Shown here piece by piece: positions 18,225-27,550 of a stretch of DNA of 64,000 nt (position 1 is its first letter; each line of letters opens with the position of its first letter). Both the position numbers and the translations under genes were made by a program. A model generated the notes under the pieces. The model was not told where the DNA came from, did not search any database, and saw nothing but the letters and a program-made list of their open reading frames with translations. This DNA is from an uncultured Propionibacteriaceae bacterium (GTDB lineage Bacteria; Actinomycetota; Actinomycetes; Propionibacteriales; Propionibacteriaceae): positions 29,635 through 93,634 of the forward strand of contig CALBCJ010000006.1 in NCBI GenBank assembly GCA_937926975.1. Reading direction: 5' to 3'.

Positions 18225-18989
18225 ATGGCCCAGATGCCTCTGCCGCCCGAGCTGGAACGAGCTCGCGGCGTGATCGAGTCGACCCTGCGACCGTGCCTGC
18301 TGCTGGCGACCGACCCCGGTGGCCCGCGCCAGCCCTGGTCCAGCCGGATCGGCGGAGCGCCGTACCTGAGGCCCAGGGAGCCGTGGCCCGGCGACGAGCA
18401 GGGCGCGTACGTCTTTCTGGCGCAGCTGAACTACACCGAGCTGCCGGCCCTGGAAGGGCACCCGCGGCACGGGCTGCTGCGGTTCTTCATCGGGGCCGAC
18501 CCCGACTACGGCCTCACCCCGGGGCAGCCGCCCCGGTTCCGGGTCGACTACCTGCCGGAGGTGGAGACCGCCGGGCTCGAGACCCGCCCGCCGGCCGCTG
18601 CCGGGCCCAGCCCGCTGGAGCAGCCCGGCACCGGCCACCCGCTGGTCGCGACGAGGGCGGTGCTGCCGATCACGTACGAGGACCACCGCTTCAGCGACCT
18701 GGTCGGACGGGCTGCGATCGGGCCCGAGGCGGTCGAGGTCTACCACGAGGTGGCGCACCTGAGCCGGGACTCTCCCTTCCACCAGCTGGGCGGCTACCCG
18801 TACTTCGCCCAGTCGGACTGGCGGGCCGGTCACCCGGCCAGTGCTGACTACCAGCTGCTGGCGCAGATCGACTCTCAGGCCGGTGTCGTGAGCTGGGGCG
18901 AGATGGGGGTTGCCGGCTTCTGGATCCGGCCCGAGCACCTCGCGGCCTGCGACTTCTCACACGTCATCTACTACTGGGACTGCACATGA
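18225..18989 (+). CDS. DUF1963 (YwqG-like) protein
   Basis: Protein of 254 residues with the DUF1963 pattern: an early SRIGGAPYLRPREPWP, the beta-rich YVFLAQLNY, LRFFIGADPDYG, and a late HQLGGYPYFAQSDW and ADYQLLAQIDS. The family is predicted to bind a small ligand or protein in the cytoplasm but has no assigned biochemistry. The ATG at 18225 is well placed, 115 bp from the divergent rmuC start. Its stop overlaps the start of the M18 aminopeptidase by ATGA, so the two are coupled. Confidence 0.88.
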   Translation: MAQMPLPPELERARGVIESTLRPCLLLATDPGGPRQPWSSRIGGAPYLRPREPWPGDEQGAYVFLAQLNYTELPALEGHPRHGLLRFFIGADPDYGLTPGQPPRFRVDYLPEVETAGLETRPPAAAGPSPLEQPGTGHPLVATRAVLPITYEDHRFSDLVGRAAIGPEAVEVYHEVAHLSRDSPFHQLGGYPYFAQSDWRAGHPASADYQLLAQIDSQAGVVSWGEMGVAGFWIRPEHLAACDFSHVIYYWDCT

Positions 18990-20230
18990 GCGTGATCACC
19001 GACCTGGCGGACTTCATCGCCGCCGCACCCACCTCCTACCACGCCGCCGCGGAGGTCGCCTCGCGGCTGGCGGCCGCCGGCTACCAGCGCCAGGACGAGA
19101 CCGCGGCTTGGGCGGCTGACGACCGGCACTTCCTGGTTCGTGACGGTGCCGTCGTGGCCTGGCGGGTGCCGCCCGGCTGGGCCCCGCAGCAGGGGTTCCG
19201 GATCGTGGGGTCCCACACCGACTCCCCGGCCCTGAAGCTGAAGCCGAACCCGGCCTTCCGCTCGGCGGGCTGGCCGCAGCTCGGGGTGGAGGTGTACGGC
19301 GGGCCGCTGCTGGGGACCTGGCTAGACCGCGAGCTCGGGCTGGCAGGCCGGCTGGTGCTGCGCTCCGGGGAGCAGGTGCTGGTGCGGACCGGGCCCCTGC
19401 TGCGGGTGCCGCACCTGGCGCCGCACCTGGACCGGGCCCTGTCTGACCATGTCCAGCTCGACCGGCAGCAGCACCTGCAGCCGGTCTTCGGGGCTGGCGA
19501 GGCTCCCGACGTGTACGACCTGCTGCTGGAGGCCGCCGGCCGTCCGGGTGAGGACCTGGCCGGGGTGGACGTGTTCTGCTACCCGACCCAGGAGCCGGCC
19601 CTCTTCGGGCCGGGCGGTGAGCTCTTCGCTGCCTGGCGGCTGGACAACCTGAGCTCGGTGCACGCGTCGCTGCTGGCCTTCCTGGACCAGTCGGGGCCGG
19701 CGGTCAGCGTGCTGGCCGCCTTCGACCACGAGGAGGTGGGCTCGCAGACCCGCTCGGGTGGAGGAGGGCCGCTGCTGGAGGACGTGCTGCGGCGAACCGC
19801 GCAGGCGCTCAGCCTGGACGAGGAGGGGTTCCGGCAGGCCCTGGCCGCGTCGAGCTGCCTCTCGGCCGACGCCGGCCACGCGGTGCACCCGAACTACCCG
19901 GGCCACCACGACCCGGTCAACCGGCCGCTGCTGAACCGGGGGCCGCTGCTCAAGATCAACGCGCAGCAGCGGTACGCGACCGACGCCGTGGGCTCTGGGA
20001 TCTGGTACCGGGCCTGCTACGCGGCTGGGGTCCCGACTCAGGACTTCGTCTCCAGCAACGCGGTGCCCTGCGGGAGCACGATCGGGCCGATGACCGCGGC
20101 CCGGCTGGGGGTGACCACCGTCGATGTGGGCATCCCGCTGCTGTCGATGCACTCGGCACGTGAGCTGTGCGGCGTGGCGGACCCGGGCTACCTGAGCCGG
20201 GCGCTGGCTGCGTACTGGGCGGGGGAGTGA
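18986..20230 (+). CDS. apeB: M18 family aminopeptidase (aspartyl aminopeptidase type)
   Basis: Zinc aminopeptidase of 414 residues that removes N-terminal, usually acidic, residues from peptides in the cytoplasm. Family landmarks are present in order: GSHTDSPALKLKPNP (metal His and Asp), RLDNLSSVHA, FDHEEVGSQTRSGGGG (catalytic and metal Glu), HPNYPGHHDPVNRPLLNRGP and VGIPLLSMHSARELCG (metal His). Length is normal. It is translationally coupled to the upstream DUF1963 gene and ends about 10 bp before an AT-rich palindrome in the promoter of the next gene. Confidence 0.94.
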   Translation: MSVITDLADFIAAAPTSYHAAAEVASRLAAAGYQRQDETAAWAADDRHFLVRDGAVVAWRVPPGWAPQQGFRIVGSHTDSPALKLKPNPAFRSAGWPQLGVEVYGGPLLGTWLDRELGLAGRLVLRSGEQVLVRTGPLLRVPHLAPHLDRALSDHVQLDRQQHLQPVFGAGEAPDVYDLLLEAAGRPGEDLAGVDVFCYPTQEPALFGPGGELFAAWRLDNLSSVHASLLAFLDQSGPAVSVLAAFDHEEVGSQTRSGGGGPLLEDVLRRTAQALSLDEEGFRQALAASSCLSADAGHAVHPNYPGHHDPVNRPLLNRGPLLKINAQQRYATDAVGSGIWYRACYAAGVPTQDFVSSNAVPCGSTIGPMTAARLGVTTVDVGIPLLSMHSARELCGVADPGYLSRALAAYWAGE

Positions 20231-20239
20231 GCCACGGGA

Positions 20240-20259
20240 ATAGTTGATATCTAAACTAT
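20240..20259. promoter_or_regulatory. AT-rich palindrome, probable operator/promoter
   Basis: ATAGTT - 8 bases - AACTAT forms a 6-bp perfect inverted repeat in a segment that is far richer in A+T than its surroundings. TAAACT inside it fits an actinobacterial -10 box. The ATG of the oxidoreductase follows 12 bases later, so a bound repressor would block transcription. MarR/TetR-type operators are often of this form; no such regulator gene is adjacent. Confidence 0.55.
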
Positions 20260-20271
20260 GTTGATCGGGGC

Positions 20272-21321
20272 ATGAAGGCATTCGGTTTCCTCAGCTTCGG
20301 ACACTACGGCTCCACCTCAGGCCGAGACGCGGCACAGATGCTGCGCGACACGCTCCAGATCGCGCAGGGCGCCGACGAGATCGGGATCAACGGGGCCTAC
20401 CTGCGCGTACACCACTTCGCCCGCCAGGGTGCGGCCCCGATGCCGCTGCTCTCGGCGATCGCCGCCACCACGAGCCGGATCGAGGTCGGCACCGGGGTGA
20501 TCGACATGCGGTACGAGAACCCGCTGCACCTGGCCGAGGAGGCGGCAGCCCTGGACCTTCTGGCCGACCAGAGGGTCGCGCTGGGAGTCAGCCGTGGCTC
20601 TCCCGAGCCGGCCGACCGGGGCTGGGAGGCGTTCGGCTACACCGGTTCTGAGGACCCGCGCGGTGCGGACCTGGGCCGGGAGAAGTTCCTCCGGTTCCTG
20701 GCCGCGGTCCGCGGCGAGACCATGGCCGACGCCGACCCGCAGGAGTTCGGCCCCGGCGTACGGCTTCGGGTTGAGCCGCACTCGCCCGGGCTCACGGAGC
20801 GGGTCTGGTGGGGAGCCGCGACTCGGCAGACCGCCGAGTGGGCCGGCGGGCTGGGGGTGAACCTGATGAGCTCAACGCTGGTGACCGAGGTCACGGGGCA
20901 GTCGCTGGGCGAGCTGCAGTACGAGCAGATCCGCCGCTACCGGGAGGCGTTCGCCGCGGCCGGTCATGGCTGGGTGCCGCGGGTCTCGGTCAGCCGGTCG
21001 GTGTTCCCGGTGGTGGACGCGCGCGACCAGGTCTGGAACCAGCTCCGCTCCGACTCCGACCAGGTCGGCACCATCGACGGGCTGCGCTCGACGTTCGGTC
21101 GCAGCTACGTCGGCAGCCCTGACGAGCTGGTGGACCAGCTGGGCCGCGACCCTGCCGTGCAGGCCGCCGACACCCTGATGCTGACGATCCCCAACCAGCT
21201 CGGGGCCAGCGTGAACCTGCGGGTCCTGACCACCTTTGCCGAGCGCGTCGCGCCGCAGCTGGGATGGAAGCCGAGCACCGAGGGCCCAGTGACCGGCTAC
21301 AGCGAGCTGCCTGAGCCGTGA
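20272..21321 (+). CDS. LLM-class (luciferase-like) flavin-dependent oxidoreductase
   Basis: Protein of 349 residues with the bacterial luciferase-like TIM barrel: an early FLSFGHYG, the segment RIEVGTGVIDMRYENPLHLAEEAA broken over residues 63-86, LGVSRGSPEPADRGWE, and a late DTLMLTIPNQLG. Such enzymes use FMN or F420 to oxidise small organic substrates; which cofactor cannot be told here. The short 5' leader and AT-rich palindrome suggest it is an inducible, singly transcribed gene. A strong hairpin follows its stop codon. Confidence 0.88.
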   Translation: MKAFGFLSFGHYGSTSGRDAAQMLRDTLQIAQGADEIGINGAYLRVHHFARQGAAPMPLLSAIAATTSRIEVGTGVIDMRYENPLHLAEEAAALDLLADQRVALGVSRGSPEPADRGWEAFGYTGSEDPRGADLGREKFLRFLAAVRGETMADADPQEFGPGVRLRVEPHSPGLTERVWWGAATRQTAEWAGGLGVNLMSSTLVTEVTGQSLGELQYEQIRRYREAFAAAGHGWVPRVSVSRSVFPVVDARDQVWNQLRSDSDQVGTIDGLRSTFGRSYVGSPDELVDQLGRDPAVQAADTLMLTIPNQLGASVNLRVLTTFAERVAPQLGWKPSTEGPVTGYSELPEP

Positions 21322-21335
21322 CCACGACATGGCTA

Positions 21336-21366
21336 GGCCAGGCGCCGTACCCGGCGGGGCCTGGCC
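21336..21366 (+). terminator. Stem-loop after the LLM oxidoreductase gene
   Basis: GGCCAGG-CGCCG, a 4-base loop, then CGGCG-(GGG bulge)-CCTGGCC, fifteen bases after the stop. There is no U tract, which is usual in high-GC actinobacteria. A second, smaller hairpin (TCTCGC-TTG-GCGAGA, 21406-21420) lies downstream, with a repeat of GCGAGAC at 21434-21440, possibly part of the promoter of the next gene. Confidence 0.55.
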
Positions 21367-21499
21367 GGCCCTGCTCGCGAGGGTCGTGGGACGGTCCCGT
21401 GATCGTCTCGCTTGGCGAGATACTGTTGGCCAGGCGAGACTGGTGAATCCCGGTCCAGGGGGTGTCCAAGCGGCGCCTCGTGGGCCAGAATGAGGGGCT

Positions 21500-22531
21500 A
21501 TGGCTCAAGCACGGAGACCACGGCTGGTGAGCGGGGCGGTGGTCGCGGCGGTGGTGCTCGCGGGGTGCAGCCCGCTGCCGCAGCCTACCCCTTCGCCCAG
21601 TGCTGCGGCGAGCAGCAGTCGCGCCCCCAGCGCCTCTGCCAGCCCGACCCCGTCAGGCTCGGCAAGCCAGCGCCCGAGCGGGCCCAGCGCGACGCCGTCG
21701 AGCCCCGCCCCGACCTCCTCCGGGCCGAGCAGCAGCGCCAGCGCTACCCCTAGCCGCAGCCCGTCCAGCCCGGCGCCGTCGCGCTCGACCTCCCGTACGG
21801 CCTCGCCGAGCGCGTCAGCGACCCCCGCCACGGCCGGTGACCGGTCAGCGGTCCCGTACACCAGCCCTCAGGGCGTTGCCAGCGAGTACACCATCGTGGC
21901 CGGGCACCTCTCCGGCTCAGCGCCGACGGGGCTGATCGTCTACCTGCACGGTGACGGGTACGGGGAGTTCAGCCCCTCCAGCACTGTGCTGCAGGAGTAC
22001 GCGGCGGTGGCCCGGGAGCAGGGGATGCTGCTGGTCGCCCCGGTCACTCCTGACCGAACCACCAGCACCTGGTGGCGCAGCCAGAGCTCGGGCGACTGGC
22101 TGCGGGCGTTCCTGCAGCACATCCAGGCCGGCTACCGGATCGATCACGCCCAGGTCTGGTTCGTCGGCTACTCCGGTGGAGCCGAGGTGATCACCAACGT
22201 CGTGGTGCCTCAGCACAGCGACCTCTTCACCGGCGGCGGCGCCCTGATGATTGGCGGGGGCAGCTATGGGCAGCGAGCGGCCTCGTCGAGCTCGGTCCTG
22301 GTCTCTCACCACCAGACCTTCCAGATGACCTGGCTGGTGGGAGAGCTGGACACGCCCTCTCGCGGAGGCGACGGCGGCTTCGACGCCCTAGGAGAGGCCC
22401 GGCGGGCCGAGTCGGGCTTCCGGCAGCAGGGGATGACCCGGACCACGCTCACGGTGGTGCCCGGCGAGAACCACATCACGTCGGTCCACCGCGGCGCTGC
22501 CGAGCTGCGCCAGATGCTCTCCACCCGCTGA
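21500..22531 (+). CDS. Secreted lipoprotein with alpha/beta-hydrolase (esterase/PHB-depolymerase-like) domain
   Basis: Protein of 343 residues. The N-terminal lipobox VVLAGC (Cys23) predicts a lipoprotein anchored outside the membrane. A Ser/Pro/Thr/Ala-rich spacer (about 25-110) lifts a catalytic domain (about 120-343) with the oxyanion-type LIVYLHGDG, the nucleophile elbow FVGYSGGAE and a candidate catalytic His in GENHITS. The fold matches esterase-D/PHB-depolymerase-like hydrolases; the substrate is unknown. It is convergent with the HEAT-repeat gene, 72 bp from its end. Confidence 0.82.
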   Translation: MAQARRPRLVSGAVVAAVVLAGCSPLPQPTPSPSAAASSSRAPSASASPTPSGSASQRPSGPSATPSSPAPTSSGPSSSASATPSRSPSSPAPSRSTSRTASPSASATPATAGDRSAVPYTSPQGVASEYTIVAGHLSGSAPTGLIVYLHGDGYGEFSPSSTVLQEYAAVAREQGMLLVAPVTPDRTTSTWWRSQSSGDWLRAFLQHIQAGYRIDHAQVWFVGYSGGAEVITNVVVPQHSDLFTGGGALMIGGGSYGQRAASSSSVLVSHHQTFQMTWLVGELDTPSRGGDGGFDALGEARRAESGFRQQGMTRTTLTVVPGENHITSVHRGAAELRQMLSTR

Positions 22532-22603
22532 GCCCCTGGCTCAGCGCCGAGTGCACCGAAGCCGGGCCCCGGGGGTGGCCACGCGGCCGCCGGGAGGGAA
22601 TGC

Positions 22604-25600
22604 TCAGTGCTGACCGGTGGACACCGCCCGTACCTGCCGGGCCCAGCCGGACACCGCCGGGACCCGGTGCTGCCGCAGCCTCCGCAGCCGGGCCCGCCAG
22701 GGCTCAGACCAGCCGCAGCGGCTGCCCCCGACCTCGACCAGGCTCAGTGCCACCACCCCGGCCACCGGGTCGTCGCTGAGCACCGCGTCGGCGGCCGCGC
22801 CCAGCAGCTCGGGGTCGGCCTGCAGCAGGTGGGAGGGCACCCGGGTGACCGCCGTCCGCAGCTGCTCGCAGAGCATCGGGTCGGGCGCCAGCCGGGGGAT
22901 CTCCAGCACCCCCGGCACCGGGTCGGCCGGGTTCACTGCCGCGACCACGGCGGCCGGCAGCCACGGCTGAAAGGTCGGGTACTGGCCGAGGGTCTGGGCC
23001 AGCTGGTGCCAGTGGGGGCGCAGGTCGTGGTCAGACAGGGCCAGCAGCCGACGGGCCAGCTGGTCGAGGCGCCGCAGCAGCGGCAGGTCGGCCTCGTCGG
23101 CGGCGTCGGGCTGGTCAGGGCCCAGCGCCCGGGCCGCCAGCTGCTCGGCCAGGCCCAGGACCTCTGGCCAGCCCACCTGGTGCTCGACGGCTCGCGCCAG
23201 CCCGTACACGCACGGCAGCCAGCTGCCTGAGCCTGGGTCGAGGACCTGTCCGGTGAGGGCCTCGACCAGACGGGGCTGGACGGGGACCCAGTCGTCGAGC
23301 TCGCCCAGCAGCTCGGGCGTGGTCCGGGCCGCGGTCAGCAGCACCTGGGCGTACCGGGTGCGGTGCCGCTCGGCCAGCTGGTACGGGGAGGTCTCGGCCA
23401 GCGCCTGGCCCTCGTCCCGGCTGCCGGCGGCCAGCTCGGCGAGCCGCTGCCAGGCCCGGTCGTCGTCCAGGAAGCCCCGCAGGGTACGCCCGAGGGCAGC
23501 CCGGACATCCCGGTGGCTGTCGGGGCCGACCAGCTCCAGCAGCAGGTCGAGGGCTTGCGGTGGGCGGACCAGGCCGACCAGCCGGACCCCTTCCTTCACT
23601 GAGGTGGTCTTGGAGCCGTCGCTCAGCAGGGTCCGCAGCCCGGCCACGGCCTCGGCCGGCCGGAGGAAGCGCAGGCAGCGCTGCAGCGCGTACACCGCCA
23701 CCCGGGCCCGGTCGTCGCCGCGGTGGGCGACCAGCCGGTCGACGGCTGCGGCAGGGTCGTCGCTCCAGGCCAGGGCCGCCAGCGCGGCCTCCTGCTGGGC
23801 CTCGTCGGCGCTCTCCACGAACGGCAGCAGCAGCCGGACCCCAAGCCCCGGCAGCCCGAGCTGGCGGACCGCGGCCGCCACCTGCCAGGTCGGCGTGCCG
23901 CGGGTGGTGGCGAGCCGGGCCAGCGCCGCCCCGTACGCCTCGACCTGGCGCGGCAGCCACCCGGTGGCGGTGGTGCGCAGGACCGGGACGTAGCAGGCCT
24001 TGCGGCGCCAGAACCGGCCGCGCAGCGGCGTGGGCTGCCACAGCACGTCGAGCAGGTCCTGGCGGTGGCTGAGCAGGGCCTGCTGCACGCTGTTGAGGAC
24101 CGCGGCGGACTCGTCGCGGCTCAGCAGCTGGGCGACCCGCTCGCCGCGCCGGGCGGGGTCCTGCAGCCAGAGCTCTACCGCTCGCCGGGCCAGCCAGTCG
24201 GCGTCGCTGCCGGCCGCCTGCTCCAGCAGCCGCTGCAGCTCGGCCTGGCCGTAGGCCCGCTCCCCGAGCGCCGCGACCAGGGCCAGCAGCAGCTGGAACT
24301 CGCCGCGGGCGGCGTCGGTGACCAGCCGGGGCAGCAGGGCAGCGATGACCGGCTCCTCGGCGCCGCGGGGCAGCGCTGTCAGGGGCGGGACCTCAGTGGT
24401 GCCGTCCGGGCCGCAGAGCCGGTCCAGGACGACCAGGTGCTCGCTGACCCGGTCGGGCTGGTGCTCCGCCAGGTACCCGATCGCCCGCCAGCAGTAGTGC
24501 TGCAGGCTGTGCAAGGTGAGGTGCGAGGTGTCCCGGGCCGTGACCACCGCCTGGCTGAAGCGTTCCAGGGGCTCCTGCGGGCCGGTCGCGGAGAGGCTGA
24601 CCGGGGCCGCTGCCAGGGCCTCGGCTGCTGCGGCCCGGACCGGTCCTGCTCGTTGCGGAGCCGGTCGAGCAGCTCCAGGCCGGCCGCCCAGGTCGTGGGC
24701 TGGCGCTCGCGGCCGGCTGAGCGCAGGGCCGCCGCGTACGCCTGGGCCCGCTCCTGCGCGCTCCGCGAGCGCAGGTACGGGTTCAGCGCCGGCAGAGCCT
24801 CCGCGTACGGCAGGTACGAGGCGTACTGGATCAGCCGGGCTGGGGCGTCGCTCACCTCCGGCAGGGCCAGCAGGCGCCGGGCCTCGGCCTGCCGGACCTG
24901 GTGCGGGAGGACCTCCAGCAGCGTCTCGGGCCACGCGGTCACCGGCTGACCGGCCGTGAGCCGGGCGAACAGGTCTCCGCGCTGCGACGGCGGCAGGGCC
25001 CGGAGCAGGCCTACCAGCTGCTGCGTGGAGGCTCGGCGGGCTGTCCGGAGCCGGTCCTCGGGGGTGAAGCAGGCGAAGCCTCGGCGCAGCGTGGTCGGCA
25101 GCTGGGCCGGCCAGGGCCGTCTGGGGTCGGCCAGCAGCGCCGCCACCTGGTCGGGGTAGCGCCGGGCCAGCGAGCCGAGCAGGCGCAGCACCCGGGGCGG
25201 CAGCCGGTCGTCAGGGTGGGCCGCGACCAGCGCCAGCACCCGCTGCGGGTCGTGGGCGCCGAGCTCCGGCCAGGCCAGGTCTGCCCAGTCCCACCAGTGC
25301 TGCCGGACCGGTCGCGGGGCGCCGGTCATCCGCCGGGCCAGGTGGTCGAGGACCAGCCGCGGGTGGCGCCGGGCGAGCCGGCGGACGTTGGGCACCAGGT
25401 CGGCCAGGTCGTCGAGCAGCCGGGCCGCGACCGGCTCGCTGGCGTCGGGCAGCAGCTGGGCCCGGGCCTGGTCGCCGATCGGGTGGGTCAGGATCTCGTC
25501 CACGACCCGCCGGCCGGCCTCGCCGGTCAGCCGCGCCCGCAGCACCGCCCGCTCCACCAGCGACGCCTGGAGGTAGTGCTGGGCCAGCGCCTGCGGGTCC

Positions 25601-25863
25601 GCGGCCGCGAGGGGGAGGCGGCGCTCGGCGGCCCGCCGTACCCGCAGCGAGGGGCTGTCGAGCGCTGCCAGCAGCCGCTGCGGGCTGCCGGCGGTGATCA
25701 GCACCAGCACCTGGTGGTAGTCGCTGGTCCGGGCGACCTGGTCCAGCAGCCCCGGCAGGTCCGGGTCGCTGCCGCGGGCCAGGTCCGCCAGCCGGCGGCA
25801 GCGCTGGGCGTGGGTCATGGTGTCGAGCTCGGCCAGCAGGTCCTTCACAGAGGGCAGACGCAT
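22604..25863 (-). pseudogene. Giant HEAT-like repeat protein, single frameshift
   Basis: One gene in two frames. Frame A starts at the ATG at 25863 (MRLPSVKDLLAELDT) and runs to about 24645. Frame B continues from about 24640 (VRAAAAEALAAAPVSL) to the stop at 22604. Adding one C within GACCGG (minus strand, near 24642) joins them as ...LRNEQDPVRAAAAEAL and gives exactly 1087 codons. The protein is Leu/Ala/Arg-rich alpha-helical repeats of HEAT/ARM type, without catalytic motifs, and probably a scaffold. Both halves are intact, so this is either a sequencing error or a very recent mutation. It is divergent from ychF. Confidence 0.8.
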
Positions 25864-25935
25864 GACCCCATCATCACAGCGGGGGCCGGTACTCAGACGG
25901 CGGGGGACAGGGGCTCGCCAGTAGGCTGTCGCGAC

Positions 25936-27009
25936 GTGGCTCTGACAATCGGCATCGTGGGTCTGCCCAACGCGGGCAAGTCGACCCTGTTCAACGCGCT
26001 CACCAAGAACAACGCCCTGGCAGCGAACTACCCCTTCGCCACGATCGAGCCGAACACCGGGGTGGTCGGGGTGCCGGAGCCTCGGCTGGAGGTGCTGGCG
26101 CAGATGTTCAGCTCGGCCCGTACGGTGCCGGCCACCGTCACCTTCGTCGACATCGCCGGCATCGTCCGCGGCGCCAGCACCGGTGAGGGGATGGGCAACG
26201 CTTTTCTCGCCCACATCCGTGAGGCCGACGCCATCTGCCAGGTGACGAGGGTTTTCACTGACCCGGACGTGACCCATGTGGACGGCGCGGTGAACCCGGC
26301 CTCAGACCTGGAGACGATCTCCACCGAGCTCGTCCTGGCCGACCTGCAGACCCTGGAGCGGGCCCTGCCCAGGATCGAGAAGGAGGCCCGGACCAAGAAG
26401 GAGACCCGCCCGGTGCTGGAGGCGGTGCAGGCCGCCCAGAAGGTGCTGGAGGAGGGCCGTGGGGTCTTCCACTCGGGGCTGGACCTGTCTTTGCTGCGGG
26501 ACTTCTTCCTGCTCACCGCCAAGCCCTACCTGTACGTGTTCAACTGCGACGCCGACGAGCTTGCCGACGAGCCCCTGAAGCAGCGGATGCGTGAGCTGGT
26601 GGCGCCCGCCGAGGCCGTCTTTCTGGACGCCAAGCTGGAGTCGGAGCTGGTCGACCTGGACCCCGAGGAGGCCCAGGAGTTCCTGGCCGACGCCGGGGTC
26701 ACCGAGCCCGGCCTGGACGTCCTGGCCCGGGTCGGGTACCAGACCCTCGGGCTCCAGTCGTACCTGACCGCCGGCCCGAAGGAGGCCCGGGCCTGGACCA
26801 TCCGCCAGGGCTGGACCGCCCCGCAGGCGGCCGGTGTAATCCACACCGACTTCGAGAAGGGCTTCATCAAGGCCGAGATCGTCTCGTACGACGACCTGGT
26901 CGCTGCCGGCTCGATGGCCGCCGCCCGCTCAGCCGGCAAGGTCCGCATCGAGGGCAAGGAGTACGTGATGGCCGACGGAGACGTGGTGGAGTTCCGGTTC
27001 AACGTGTAG
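25936..27009 (+). CDS. ychF: Redox-regulated ATPase YchF (OBG family)
   Basis: P-loop NTPase of 357 residues starting at GTG (VALTIGIVGLPNAGKST). It has G1 GLPNAGKST, the OBG-type YPFATIEPN switch, G3 FVDIAGIV and the NCDADE segment in place of the GTPase NKxD, consistent with ATP preference of YchF. A helical insertion and a C-terminal TGS domain (about 275-357, ARAWTIRQGWTAPQAAGVIHTD seen across residues 282-303) complete it. It binds ribosomes and is widely conserved. A decayed higBA locus follows only a few bases after the stop. Confidence 0.97.
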   Translation: MALTIGIVGLPNAGKSTLFNALTKNNALAANYPFATIEPNTGVVGVPEPRLEVLAQMFSSARTVPATVTFVDIAGIVRGASTGEGMGNAFLAHIREADAICQVTRVFTDPDVTHVDGAVNPASDLETISTELVLADLQTLERALPRIEKEARTKKETRPVLEAVQAAQKVLEEGRGVFHSGLDLSLLRDFFLLTAKPYLYVFNCDADELADEPLKQRMRELVAPAEAVFLDAKLESELVDLDPEEAQEFLADAGVTEPGLDVLARVGYQTLGLQSYLTAGPKEARAWTIRQGWTAPQAAGVIHTDFEKGFIKAEIVSYDDLVAAGSMAAARSAGKVRIEGKEYVMADGDVVEFRFNV

Positions 27010-27031
27010 CTCGACCGGGTGTGATAGCAGG

Positions 27032-27079
27032 CGGTCTTCGGCTGGCCCGGAGGATGTGCTTATCGAGGACTATCACTGA
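27032..27079 (+). pseudogene. Remnant of a HigB-type toxin (C-terminal tail only)
   Basis: Just after ychF, a frame without a start ends in AGPEDVLIEDYH and a TGA at 27077-27079. The tail xDVxIxDYH is the conserved end of HigB/RelE-like toxins, and it sits 8 bp before higA, the normal higB-higA spacing. The rest of the toxin is missing or unrecognisable. It is best read as a deletion remnant. Confidence 0.6.
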
Positions 27080-27087
27080 GGTGCGAT

Positions 27088-27386
27088 ATGACAGACAGGA
27101 TGTACCCGCCGGTTCACCCCGGGGAGGTCCTGATGGAGGACTTCATCAAGGGCTTCGGGATCACGCAGCGCAAGCTCGCAGTGATGATCAACGTTCCGCC
27201 GCGCCGGATCAACGAGATCGTGCACGGCAAGCGGGCGATCACTGCTGACACCGCACTGCGTCTGGGGAGGTACTTCGGGGTTGACCCCAGTTCTGGCTCA
27301 GCCTTCAAACCCGGTACGAGCTGGAGCTGGCCAGCGACCGCGCCGGCGACGAGATCGCGGGGATCACGCCGCTCCAGGTCGCCTGA
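27088..27386 (+). pseudogene. higA: HigA-family antitoxin, frameshifted
   Basis: Residues 1-66 match HigA antitoxins almost perfectly: PPVHPGEVLMEDF, then the XRE helix-turn-helix with VPPRRINEIVHGKRAITADT. The conserved end (QFWLSLQTRYELELASDRAG) is present but in another frame, from about 27292 to a TGA at 27384-27386. Adding one C to the CCCC in GACCCC restores a 99-residue protein, the usual HigA length. In the sequence as given the original frame runs on into an unrelated Ser/Arg/Pro-rich tail to 27480. Either a sequencing error or a decaying antitoxin; the toxin before it is already lost. Confidence 0.8.
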
Positions 27387-27550
27387 GCGCTTCGCCGAGG
27401 GGCCAGTCAGGGCCACACCAGTGCTGCCGCAGCCGCGCCTGCCCCAGGCGGTGCGGGCCGGGTCAAGTCGAAGCGGGTGAGGTTCGGGTGTTCTCGTGAG
27501 GGATGCAGCCGACGCTAGCTGGTGGCGGTTGATTCTGGGCGTCGGGGCCT

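Noticed and set aside
24901..25935. Long N-terminal extension of YchF
   Set aside because: The frame is open upstream, but YchF proteins start at the VALTIGIVGLPN position, and the extension lies antisense to the HEAT gene.
27281..27499. Separate 72-residue protein after higA
   Set aside because: It is a third, unrelated frame crossing the end of higA; the conserved HigA residues are in another frame that ends at 27386.
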